Below are positions 6,039-14,500 of a stretch of 20,149 nt of DNA, one piece after another. The stretch comes from an uncultured Bacilli bacterium (GTDB taxonomy: Bacteria > Bacillota_I > Bacilli_A > RF39 > UBA660). Position 1 is the stretch's first letter, and every line of letters begins with the position of its first letter. Where the stretch lies: NCBI GenBank assembly GCA_910586295.1, contig CAJUGE010000001.1, positions 1 through 20,149 on the forward strand, written 5' to 3'. The notes under the pieces are model-generated. The model was not told the origin of the DNA. It ran no database searches and saw only the letters and a program-made list of their open reading frames with translations. Both the position numbers and the translations under genes were made by a program.

Positions 6039-6911
6039 ATGGAACTAGTGAAAGTTGGAGATAGAACTTATTATATAAAAAATGCTACTAATATAGGTGT
6101 TTATAAAATTGATGATAATAACGTTTATCTTATAGATACAGGAAACGATAAAGAGGCTGGAAAGAAAATATTAAAGATTATTGATGAGCAGGGGTGGAAT
6201 GTTAAAGGAATTATAAATACTCATTCTAATGCTGATCATATTGGTGGGAATAAAGTAATTCAAGATAGAACTAATTCTAGTGTACTTGCATATGGTATTG
6301 AAAAGACTTTTACAGAGTTTCCGATGTTAGAATCATCTTTTTTGTATGGTGGTTATCCATTTAAAGATATTAGAAATAAGTTTTTATTAGCGAAAGAATC
6401 GGTTGTAACTTCAATAGAAAATAATCTGCCAGAGGGATTGGAATATTTTACTTTAAAAGGACATTTTTTTGATATGATTGGTGTTAAGACAAGTGATGAT
6501 GTGTATTTTTTAGCAGATTCGTTATTTAGTGAAGAAACTATTACAAAATATCATTTATTCTTTATATATGATGTAAAAGAGTATCTTAATACTTTAGATT
6601 ATTTGAGTACTTTAAATGGAAGGTTATATATTCCATCTCATTGTGATGTGACAAGTGATATTTCATCTCTAATAGAACTTAATAGAAACAAAGTAAACGA
6701 GATTATAAATAGAATATATAATGCTTGTGAAAGAGAGATAACTTTTGAATGTATATTAAAATATATATTTGATGAATATGGTTTAGTAATGAATGCTAAT
6801 CAATATGTTTTGGTTGGAAGTACTATAAAGTCGTACTTGTCATATTTATATGATGAAAACAAACTGTGTTATGAATTTAAAGATAATAGAATGGTGTGGA
6901 AACAAGTCTAG
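6039..6911 (+). CDS. MBL-fold (metallo-beta-lactamase superfamily) hydrolase with altered metal motif
   Basis: The start is placed at the ATG at 6039, eight bases after GGAGG (6026-6030), giving 290 residues. The N-terminal half is a classic MBL fold: NVYLIDTGND, then the metal-loop NTHSNADHIGGNK with H62, S63, N64, A65, D66, H67. The second His of HxHxDH is therefore Asn. Further ligands look present: an FLADSLFS Asp near residue 167 and the PSHCD His near 206. The C-terminal 70 residues are helical and may be a winged-helix-like appendix (IIKSYLSYLYDENKLCYEF). The superfamily hydrolyses thioesters, lactones, phosphodiesters and others; the substrate is not deducible. It is likely transcribed alone from the palindrome-controlled promoter. 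Confidence 0.85.
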   Translation: MELVKVGDRTYYIKNATNIGVYKIDDNNVYLIDTGNDKEAGKKILKIIDEQGWNVKGIINTHSNADHIGGNKVIQDRTNSSVLAYGIEKTFTEFPMLESSFLYGGYPFKDIRNKFLLAKESVVTSIENNLPEGLEYFTLKGHFFDMIGVKTSDDVYFLADSLFSEETITKYHLFFIYDVKEYLNTLDYLSTLNGRLYIPSHCDVTSDISSLIELNRNKVNEIINRIYNACEREITFECILKYIFDEYGLVMNANQYVLVGSTIKSYLSYLYDENKLCYEFKDNRMVWKQV

Positions 6912-6926
6912 TAGTCTAATTTTTTC

Positions 6927-6958
6927 TTGAATATTCAAATTGCTTGTGATAGTATAAT
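6927..6958 (+). promoter_or_regulatory. Probable promoter region with a 12-base palindrome
   Basis: TTGAATATTCAA (6927-6938) is a perfect palindrome. It is followed by a -10 TATAAT at 6953-6958. TTGAAT could serve as -35 but the spacer would be 20 bases. AATATTCAA recurs after the -10 and runs into the ribosome binding site, so transcription would start almost at the RBS. The function is uncertain. Confidence 0.4.
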
Positions 6959-6979
6959 ATTCAATTGGAGGTAATTGAA

Positions 6980-7525
6980 GTGGAAAATAATGAATTTAAA
7001 GAAATGACAAAAGAGAAACTATTAGCAGAGTTAAAAAGAATAAGATTAGAGGCGTACAATAAAACAATGCAAAGTCGTGAGGAAGAAGTGGCTAAAGTAT
7101 TAAAAGAACTTAGAGAAGAATTTTATAATAATGCTATGAACGTTGCAATTAAAATAATAAAAGAATTGTTCTTAATAGCAAATAATTATTCGCAAGATTT
7201 GACTTTTAAAGATTATGTTTATATTTTTGAATCTATTGAAAGTTTACGTCATATGAAGAGTTTTGAAGGTGTCAGTGAAATTGTAGTTACAAAAGTATTA
7301 AAAACACTTTTACAATCAGAAGTTAAACCCATAAAAATAAGTTGTAAGGATGAATACTTTTATTTAATGGATTTGGAGCATATTTTAGAAGAAAAAGGAA
7401 TCAAATGTTGGATAAGTAAAAATGATCTATGTGCTAAACCAATGGAAGAAGTAGTCCAATATAGTGATGATTTTGAAGTTGATATAAGTACTTTTAGAAT
7501 GAAATATCAAAAGCATACTTTATAA
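6980..7525 (+). CDS. Unrecognised helical cytoplasmic protein
   Basis: The start is set at the GTG at 6980, eight bases after TTGGAGG (6965-6971); an in-frame TTG inside that Shine-Dalgarno sequence is not credible. The 181-residue product has no signal peptide or membrane helix. Residues about 1-75 are highly charged and probably a long amphipathic or coiled helix (KEKLLAELKRIRLEAYNK, EEEVAKVLKELREEF). The middle is helical and the C-terminal part, about 115-175, alternates strands and helices (KPIKISCKDEYFYLMDLEHILEEKGIKCWIS in two pieces) and holds three Cys. I do not recognise the family. The promoter palindrome upstream and ileS promoter downstream suggest a single-gene unit. Confidence 0.6.
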   Translation: MENNEFKEMTKEKLLAELKRIRLEAYNKTMQSREEEVAKVLKELREEFYNNAMNVAIKIIKELFLIANNYSQDLTFKDYVYIFESIESLRHMKSFEGVSEIVVTKVLKTLLQSEVKPIKISCKDEYFYLMDLEHILEEKGIKCWISKNDLCAKPMEEVVQYSDDFEVDISTFRMKYQKHTL

Positions 7526-7548
7526 CTTGAGTATTTACAAAGTTATAA
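7520..7548. repeat. Inverted repeat at the end of the unknown gene
   Basis: TTATAACTT (7520-7528) and AAGTTATAA (7540-7548) can form a 9-bp stem with an 11-base loop. It includes the stop codon and overlaps the -35 and spacer of the ileS promoter. It has no T-run, so terminator function is doubtful. Confidence 0.4.
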
Positions 7549-7562
7549 ATCTTTGATATACT
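7534..7562 (+). promoter_or_regulatory. Promoter of the ileS T-box transcript
   Basis: TTTACA (7534-7539), a 17-base spacer, TATACT (7557-7562). Transcription would start about 7569, just ahead of T-box stem I. Both hexamers are one mismatch from consensus. Confidence 0.75.
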
Positions 7563-7568
7563 AGTCAC

Positions 7569-7774
7569 GTTAAAACAAATGAAAGAGACGACATATACTA
7601 GGTTATCTTTAAGAGAGTTAGTGGTTGGTGGAAACTAATAAGATAATGTATATGTGAATCACTCTAGATGTGGTTTAGGGATAATTTAAACCCGCATGTT
7701 AAAGTGCGTTACAAGAATTAAGTAAATTAAAGGATGGCACCGTCATTTTTATGACTCCTTATGCTATCCTTTTT
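7569..7774 (+). promoter_or_regulatory. T-box riboswitch (isoleucine) controlling ileS
   Basis: Stem I can be folded by eye: AGAG (7584-7587) with CTCT (7662-7665), CATATAC (7592-7598) with GTATATG (7648-7654), TTATCTT (7603-7609) with AAGATAA (7640-7646), and the conserved AGAGAG and GGTTGGTG elements (7612-7617 and 7622-7629) at the distal end. The loop opposite ACGA reads TGAATCA, putting the Ile codon ATC at 7658-7660 as specifier. The antiterminator is textbook: AAGGA (7730-7734), bulge TGGCACC (7735-7741), GTCAT-TTTT-ATGAC (7742-7755), TCCTT (7756-7760). Uncharged tRNA-Ile would stabilise it and allow ileS expression. The UGGN base is C, whereas tRNA-Ile normally has A73, which would favour U. 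Confidence 0.93.
7730..7774 (+). terminator. T-box terminator, alternative fold
   Basis: AAGGATGGCA (7730-7739) pairs with TGCTATCCTT (7762-7771), ten pairs with one G-T, followed by more T to 7774. It uses the same AAGGA as the antiterminator and hides the UGGC bulge, so the two folds exclude each other. Confidence 0.9.
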
Positions 7775-7794
7775 ATTTGGAAGGAGAAGATATT

Positions 7795-10700
7795 ATGTTT
7801 AGAGAATTAAGTAAAGAAAAGGGAAACAAAAGAGAATTAGAGATATTAGAAGAATGGAAAAAACAAGATATTTTTAATAAGACAATAAGAAATAGAGAAG
7901 GTTGTGAAGACTATGTATTCTTTGACGGACCTATATATGCTAATGCTAAACCTGGCATCCATCATGTATTTGCTAAGACAATTAAAGATTCATTTTGCAA
8001 ATATCAAACTATGAAAGGCAAAAGAGTACTTAGAAAAATTGGATTAGATACACACGGACTTCCTATTGAAGTTAATGTTGAGAAGAAACTTGGATTTAAA
8101 ACTAAAGCAGATATAGAAGAATTTGGAGTAGAGAATTTCTGTAAAGAATGTAATAAAGAGACTGCTACTAATATAGATGAGATAAATAAAGTTACTGATA
8201 TGATGGGACAGTTTATAGATTGTGATCATCCATATGTAACTTGCTCTAATGAATTTATTGAGAGTGAATGGTGGTTAATTAAAGAGATATTTAATAAAGG
8301 TTTAATTTATTATGGAAATAAAGTTTTACCATATTGTCCTAGATGTGGAACAGAATTATCTCAAAATGAAGTTAGTCAAGGATATGAAGAAACTTCTGTA
8401 AATACTGTAATCGTGCCTTTTAAATTAGTAGAAGAAGATACATATTTATTAGTATGGACTACAACTCCTTGGACACTTTTAGACAATGTTGCTACTTGTG
8501 TAAATCCTAACTATACTTATATAAAAGCAGAATCTTTAGGTTTTAAATTCATAGTGTGTGAGACTTTAGTTGATAAAGTTTTAGGAGAAGATTATAAAGT
8601 ATTAGAAACTTATAAAGGTAGCGATTTAGTAGGTAAAAAGTATGAACAATTAATGCCTTTTGCAGAAGTTAATGGAAATGCTTTTGTAGTACTTGCAGAT
8701 GAATATGTTACTGATCAAGACGGAACTGGTATAGTACATATTGCTCCTGCATATGGTGAAGATGATAACCGTGTATGCACTAAAAATAATATTGCTTTTT
8801 CTCAATCAGTTGGTAAAGATGGTACATATACTGTAGGACCTTGGAAAGGTAGAAGTGTTACAGATAAAGATTTAGAAATAGAAATAGTTAAGTATTTAAG
8901 TAGTGAAGATAAACTATTTAAAAAGATTAAGATGGTGCATGATTATCCTCATTGTTGGAGATGTAAGAGTCCATTAATTTATTACTCTAAGCCTGCTTGG
9001 TATATAAAGACTACTGAATATAAAGATAAAATAATAGAAGCAAATAAATCTGTTAATTGGTATCCTACTTTTGTTGGTGAAAAGAGATTTAATAACTGGC
9101 TAGAAAATATGATTGACTGGGGTATTTCAAGAAATAGATATTGGGGTTGTCCTATGCCTATTTGGACTTGTGAGTGTGGGCATATTGAATGTATTGGTTC
9201 AAGAAGTGAACTACAAGAAAAAATAGTAGAAGATACAGATGTTATGACTTTAGAACTTCATAGACCTTATATAGATAACTTACATATAAAGTGTCCAGAT
9301 TGTGGTAAAATAATGTCTAGAGTGTTAGATGTAATGGATGTATGGTTTGATTCAGGTGCTATGCCTTATGCACAGTTTCATTATCCTTTTGAAAACAAAG
9401 AATTATTTGAATCTCAATTTCCTGCAGACTTTATAGCAGAAGGAGTGGACCAAACTAGAGGTTGGTTTAATTCATTAATTTGTATATCTACATTAGTAAG
9501 TGGTGTATCTAGTTTTAAAAATGTAGTAGTTAACGATATGATGTTAGATGCTAACGGTAAGAAAATGAGTAAGTCTACTGGAAATATAATAGATCCTATT
9601 AAGTCTATAGAAGAATTTGGAGCAGATGCTATTAGATGGTATATGTTATATGCATCTCCTGTATGGACACCACTTAAATTTAATATAGACGGAGTTAAAG
9701 AAGTAAATAGCAAATTCTTTAGTACTTTAAAAAATACTTATAATTTTTTTGCAATGTATGCTAATGCTGATAAACTAGAGTTAAGTGATTTTGAAGTTTC
9801 AAGGGATGCTTATGAAGAAATAGATAAGTGGTTGATGTCAAAATATAATAAGCTTGTAAAAAAAGTTACAGAAGCATTTGACGAGTATGACTTAAATAGA
9901 GTAGTTAAACCTGTGCAAGAATTTGTCAGTGAAGATTTATCTAACTGGTATATAAGAAGAAATAGAAGAAGATTTTGGAAAGGCGAATTAGATGATTCTA
10001 AGCGTGCAGTTTATAAAGTTACTTATGAAGTGTTAGTTGGAATTACTAAGTTAATCGCACCTATAGTACCTTTTATAAGTGAAGATATTTATAAGAATTT
10101 GACAGGCCTTGAAAGTGTTCATTTAAGTGATTATCCTAAGTGTGATGAAAGTCAAATAGATGAGAAAGTCGAGACTAGAATGGACTTAGTAAGAGATTTG
10201 ATAAGTTTAGGAAGAAATGCTAGAGAAGATGCTAGTATTAAAATTAGACAACCTTTAAGTAAAGTTATACTAGATAAAAAGGTAGAGACTATAATTAGTG
10301 ATATTGATGATTTAATTAAAGAAGAATTAAATGTAAAAGAAGTAGTTTATTTAGAAGAAACAAATGAATATTTAAACTATGAAATAAAACCAAATTTTAA
10401 AGAGTGTGGTAAGTTATTTGGTAAGAATGTTAATGCTTTTGGAGAATTACTTAAATCTTATACAATTAGTGATGTAGAGAGTATCGATGGTAAAGTGATA
10501 GAACTTAATGGAGAAGAATATACTTTAAATAAAGATATGCTAGATATTAGAGTACATTCTAAAGAAGGATTTAATACTTCTAGTGATGGAGTAAATTATG
10601 CGATTTTAGATGTTAATGTTACAGATGAATTATTAAATGAAGGTATATTAAGAGATTTAATTAGACAATGTCAAGTTCTTAGAAAAAATATTGGTTTAGA

Positions 10701-10890
10701 TATTGCTGATAGAATAAATATAGAGATAGTTACAATTGAAGAATTACAAAATAATGTAGTTAATAAGTATAAGAGTGAAATTGAAAGTGAGCTTTTGGGT
10801 ACTTTAACTACTGGATTAGACTCTGAAGTTAATGAATTTGTAGATGATGCTGGTAATAAGTTTGAGATAAAAATTGTTAAGAATAGTTAA
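7795..10890 (+). CDS. ileS: Isoleucyl-tRNA synthetase, type 2 (IleRS2-like), GIHH signature
   Basis: This class I synthetase charges tRNA-Ile. The start is the ATG at 7795, eight bases after AAGGAG (7781-7786), giving 1,031 residues, the usual length of the type 2 (eukaryote-like) form. The HIGH motif position reads P-G54-I55-H56-H57, so the first and third residues of HxGH are swapped. KMSKS is intact (K590-S594), as is WFDSG at 517-521. The CP1 editing domain is present (WTTTPWT from W221; GTGIVHIAPAYGEDD from about 310). Cys pairs at 181/184, 387/390, 459/461 and 500/503 suggest zinc knuckles in the CP region. The RNRRRFW segment starts the anticodon-binding domain. It is regulated by the T-box directly upstream and ends at the terminator at 10889. 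Confidence 0.96.
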   Translation: MFRELSKEKGNKRELEILEEWKKQDIFNKTIRNREGCEDYVFFDGPIYANAKPGIHHVFAKTIKDSFCKYQTMKGKRVLRKIGLDTHGLPIEVNVEKKLGFKTKADIEEFGVENFCKECNKETATNIDEINKVTDMMGQFIDCDHPYVTCSNEFIESEWWLIKEIFNKGLIYYGNKVLPYCPRCGTELSQNEVSQGYEETSVNTVIVPFKLVEEDTYLLVWTTTPWTLLDNVATCVNPNYTYIKAESLGFKFIVCETLVDKVLGEDYKVLETYKGSDLVGKKYEQLMPFAEVNGNAFVVLADEYVTDQDGTGIVHIAPAYGEDDNRVCTKNNIAFSQSVGKDGTYTVGPWKGRSVTDKDLEIEIVKYLSSEDKLFKKIKMVHDYPHCWRCKSPLIYYSKPAWYIKTTEYKDKIIEANKSVNWYPTFVGEKRFNNWLENMIDWGISRNRYWGCPMPIWTCECGHIECIGSRSELQEKIVEDTDVMTLELHRPYIDNLHIKCPDCGKIMSRVLDVMDVWFDSGAMPYAQFHYPFENKELFESQFPADFIAEGVDQTRGWFNSLICISTLVSGVSSFKNVVVNDMMLDANGKKMSKSTGNIIDPIKSIEEFGADAIRWYMLYASPVWTPLKFNIDGVKEVNSKFFSTLKNTYNFFAMYANADKLELSDFEVSRDAYEEIDKWLMSKYNKLVKKVTEAFDEYDLNRVVKPVQEFVSEDLSNWYIRRNRRRFWKGELDDSKRAVYKVTYEVLVGITKLIAPIVPFISEDIYKNLTGLESVHLSDYPKCDESQIDEKVETRMDLVRDLISLGRNAREDASIKIRQPLSKVILDKKVETIISDIDDLIKEELNVKEVVYLEETNEYLNYEIKPNFKECGKLFGKNVNAFGELLKSYTISDVESIDGKVIELNGEEYTLNKDMLDIRVHSKEGFNTSSDGVNYAILDVNVTDELLNEGILRDLIRQCQVLRKNIGLDIADRINIEIVTIEELQNNVVNKYKSEIESELLGTLTTGLDSEVNEFVDDAGNKFEIKIVKNS

Positions 10891-10913
10891 ACTCTGCTTT
10901 GTGGAGTTTTTCT
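10889..10913 (+). terminator. Terminator of ileS
   Basis: AAACTC (10889-10894) pairs with GAGTTT (10904-10909), nine-base loop, followed by TTC T. The stem includes two bases of the ileS stop codon. Confidence 0.6.
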
Positions 10914-10941
10914 ATTTGTCGATTTTTATTGTAAAATTGGA

Positions 10942-10970
10942 TTGAATTAGTTATAAACCTATGCTAAAAT
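10942..10970 (+). promoter_or_regulatory. Sigma-A type promoter with extended -10
   Basis: TTGAAT (10942-10947), 17-base spacer ending in TGC, TAAAAT (10965-10970). It has the same -10 and extended TG as the promoter at 1622-1650. It drives the gene at 11023. Confidence 0.7.
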
Positions 10971-11022
10971 TTACTTAGATACAAGTAAAAGAGTATCAAT
11001 AGTTTTAAGCAGGAGTGGTAAA

Positions 11023-11463
11023 ATGAAACAAATAGTAGATTTTGTAAAAAATGATAAAAGAATATTAATAACTGGGATAATTATTTTATTTTTGATAATA
11101 ATAGGAACTATATTAGCGTTTACTGTAGGCTCTTCAACTGCTTACACTTTAGAAAATGAATTAAGAGAAATGGGAAAAGATTTTTATGAAAATTTCTTTT
11201 ATGATGAGTTTAATAGTTCTGAGTCAGAGAGAGAAGAATTTTTGGCAAAATATGGAACGATAGGATTTAAAGTTAATTTATCTAATTTAGTAAGAACTAA
11301 TAAAAAAGTAAATGAAGAAAAAGTTAAAAATTTCGTTAATCCTAAGACAAACGAAAAATGCGATATGGAAAATACTAAGGTAACGATATATCCTAAAAGT
11401 CCTTATGGTAAGAGTGATTATGATATGGAAGTTGAAATAGTTTGTGGGGAAGAATTGAACTAG
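11023..11463 (+). CDS. Small single-pass membrane/exported protein, function unknown
   Basis: The 146-residue protein starts at an ATG seven bases after AGGAG (11011-11015). A basic N-terminus (KNDKR) precedes one hydrophobic helix at about residues 14-36 (ILITGIIILFLIIIGTILAF), followed by a mostly charged outer domain of about 110 residues. That domain holds exactly two Cys, C113 and C141, which could form a disulfide if exported, and ends in Glu-rich EIVCGEELN. The helix and short C-terminal ectodomain recall pilin-like or accessory surface proteins, but no type IV prepilin peptidase site (G before F/M-E) is visible. I do not recognise the family. It has its own promoter and terminator and lies just upstream of the giant surface protein gene; a functional link is only suggested by position. 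Confidence 0.7.
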   Translation: MKQIVDFVKNDKRILITGIIILFLIIIGTILAFTVGSSTAYTLENELREMGKDFYENFFYDEFNSSESEREEFLAKYGTIGFKVNLSNLVRTNKKVNEEKVKNFVNPKTNEKCDMENTKVTIYPKSPYGKSDYDMEVEIVCGEELN

Positions 11464-11478
11464 TTATAGTTCTTTTTT
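11457..11478 (+). terminator. Terminator overlapping the stop codon
   Basis: GAACTA (11457-11462) pairs perfectly with TAGTTC (11467-11472) around GTTA, then six T (11473-11478). The left arm contains the last codon and most of the stop codon of the preceding gene. Confidence 0.75.
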
Positions 11479-11537
11479 CTTTTAACTTTTTTGTCGAAAT
11501 ATGCTAATTAACTATACCATATATTTTAAAATAATGA

Positions 11538-11567
11538 TATAATCTATAATAGTAGATATAGTAGGAG
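11538..11567 (+). promoter_or_regulatory. Probable -10 and RBS of the giant surface protein gene
   Basis: TATAAT occurs twice, at 11538-11543 and 11545-11550; no convincing -35 is at the correct distance. TTGTCG at 11491 with TATACC at 11513-11518 is a poor alternative. AGGAG at 11563-11567 is the ribosome binding site, eight bases before the ATG at 11576. Confidence 0.45.
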
Positions 11568-11575
11568 ATGGTAGT

Positions 11576-14500
11576 ATGATTAAGGCAAGATATTACTTAT
11601 ATGCGATATTGCTGTTTTTCTGTGCTGTTTTAAATGTTTTGCCTTTGTATGCAAATGAAAATGTTTATACTTTTGAATATACTGGAAATTACCAAGAATG
11701 GATTGTGCCTGAGTCTGGATATTATGAGGTGGAATTATGGGGAGCGCAAGGAGGAAATTCTACTACAACACCATTTACAGGTGGGTATGGTGCGTATACA
11801 AAAGGTACAATATCATTAGAAAAGGGAACAGTTTTATATATTTATGTTGGACAAAAGAAGACAAATACTGCTAATGGAACAACTTTTAATGGATCTAGTG
11901 CATCGTCTTATGGATTTCCAGGAGGAGGTGCTACTGATATAAGGTTAGCAAGTGGAACTTGGAATAATTTTGATTCTTTAAAGTCTCGTATTATGGTTGC
12001 TGCTGGTGGAGGTGCGGCTCAAGAAAATGCTAGTGCTAAAGCTGGAGCTGGTGGTGGACTAATTGGAAAATCTGGTGGAAATAATGGTGGTGGAACTCAA
12101 ACTAGTGGTGGTGCTGGAAGTGTTTATTCTAATGGAGGATTTGGCTATGGTGGAAACGGCGAAGGAGGCGGAGGCGGCTACTATGGTGGCGGTGGTGCTT
12201 CTAGTATAGCTGGTTCGTCTGGAGGTTCATCATTTATATCTGGACACAATGGATGTGATGCTATTTCAGAATCATCTGTTTCTAATAAAATTGTTCATAC
12301 TGGTCAAAGCATTCATTACAGTGGATATCAATTTCAAGATACGGTTATGATAGATGGTGACGGTTACCTTTGGACTACTGATATTGGAACATTTAGTGTT
12401 GGAATGCCTACTTGGGATGGTAAATCTACAATGGTTGGTAATGCAGATAATGGTTATGCTAAAATAACTTATAAAGGACAAAATATTATTCAAAATTTAA
12501 AAGTAGAAAATGCAGATGTTAAGAGAATAGATGTAGAAGATGCTTATTATGTAATGATTGATTCGTCGTTTATAGATACAAATATAACGGCTGATATATT
12601 AACTCAAACTGATTTTATAGTGGGACTTGGGGAAGTAACGTTAGAAGTAGGTAAAACTCATTATATATCATTAATAGATAAAACTGGAGAATTAACTGTG
12701 ATAGAGTTAAGGGTTATTTTAAAGCCGTTCGATATTAGTGTGACTTTTGATGAAATAGATGTTAACTTTGATAGTCAAGTATTTGAATATAGTGCTACTG
12801 TGCCTTATGAAGTAAAAACACTGACACCACATATTACTACTAATCAAGGTGTTACTTATACATTAAAGAATGCAGATAGACTTAGGCAAGGGACAAATAA
12901 GATAACATTAACTGTAACGGATGGAGTAAAGACGGTTGATTATTTATTTAAGGTATTTAGAGAAGAAACTACGTTTGAAGTGTCTGATTTTTCATATGTT
13001 GCTTCAGCTCAAGAATGGACAGTGCCTGCTACAGGTAATTATATAGTTGAATTATGGGGTGCTTCTGGAGAGAAAAATGCATATGGTGCATATACAAAAG
13101 GTGTTATATCTTTAACTAAAGGAGAAAAACTATACATTTATACGGGGCAAGCTGCATCTACTGCTGGAAGTGCGACCGCATTTAATAATGGTACAGGTTC
13201 TAGTGGTGGTTGGAACGGCGGAGGTGCCACTGATATAAGATTAACAGGTGGTGCTTGGAATAATTTTGCGAGTTTAAAATCACGTATTATGGTAGCGGGA
13301 GCTGGTGGTTCCGGAACAACACCTGGTGCGGCAGGAGGTTTGACAGGATATTCTGGTAAAGGAACTGCTGGAGGAACTCAGACAAAATTTGGTAGCAGTT
13401 CTTACACAGCTTCGTCCTTTGGTATTGCAAATGGAGGTTGTACTGGAGGAAACGGTTACTATCCAGGTGGAGGTTCTGCTTGCGCTACTGGAGCTGGTGG
13501 AGGATCGTCATTTATATCTGGTCATGATGGAAGTAATGCGATTGCAGAATCATCTGTCTCTGGTAAAATTGTTCATACTGGTCAATCAATCCATTATAGT
13601 GGTTATAAATTTACTGATACATTAATGATAGATGGAATGGGCTATGAATGGACAAGTGCAAAACAAGGATTAATGCTTATGCCAAATCCAAAAGGTGGTA
13701 CATTTGCAAGTGGAATAGGATATTCTGGAAACGGATACGCTAGAATTACTCCTTTGACTGACGAAATCACTAATCATAATAATTATTTAGAATCACTAAC
13801 TGTGGATAAAGGTATTTTATCTCCAGAATTTGATAAAGAAGAAACAAGTTATACATTAATGCTAGATGAAGATGATACTACAATAGAAATAGAAGCACTA
13901 GCTGAAGATTATGATGCATTAGTAGTTGGAGATGGAGTAATTGAAGTAGAAGCAGGTACTAATAATCATTCATTAACTGTAGTTTCTCCAGCAGGTGATA
14001 TTAGAGTAATAAATATAGAAATTACAAGAGTTATAAGTACAAATGCATATCTTGATGGAATACTAATAAACGGTATACCTCTTGAAGAGTTTGATAAAGA
14101 TACTCTTACATACAATATTGTCTTACCATATTATTATAATAAAATTCATGTAAGTGGGGTAAAAGCTAATGAAAATCAGACAATAACTGGAGAAGGAATA
14201 CAAGTATTATCAAATAATGAAGTTGAAGCACAATTGTTAGTAATTAGTGAAGATAAACAACATAATAAACTATATAAAGTACATGTTACAAAAGAAAAGT
14301 CAACATTATTACAAAGTATAACTTTCAAAGAAATGAAAATGACTGTGGATTTAGAATCAGATAAGTTTACTTACGATATAGAACTACCTATTACAATTCA
14401 TTCATTAGATATAAAAGCAAGTCCTTATTATGAGGGAGTAACAATTGACACAGTAGGAAATAAATATATTGGTGAAACTAATAAACAAATAATTGTCACT

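Noticed and set aside
8044..8229. Minus-strand open frame inside ileS
   Set aside because: It is a shadow of the certain ileS reading frame; composition (Ile, Ser, Phe, Tyr) is typical of antisense noise.
9414..9713. 99-codon minus-strand open frame inside ileS
   Set aside because: It lies opposite the KMSKS region, whose coding constraint keeps the reverse frame open. No promoter or ribosome binding site is seen.
11634..11819. Short plus-strand frame in another phase near the start of the giant gene
   Set aside because: It is out of frame with the giant protein, which has a signal peptide and clear domains in the correct frame.
12272..12493. Minus-strand open frame in Gly-rich domain A
   Set aside because: Antisense shadow of the giant gene; no start signals.
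13389..13625. Plus-strand +1 frame in Gly-rich domain B
   Set aside because: Long Gly-codon runs (GGT/GGA) leave alternative frames open by chance; the main frame is continuous through this point.
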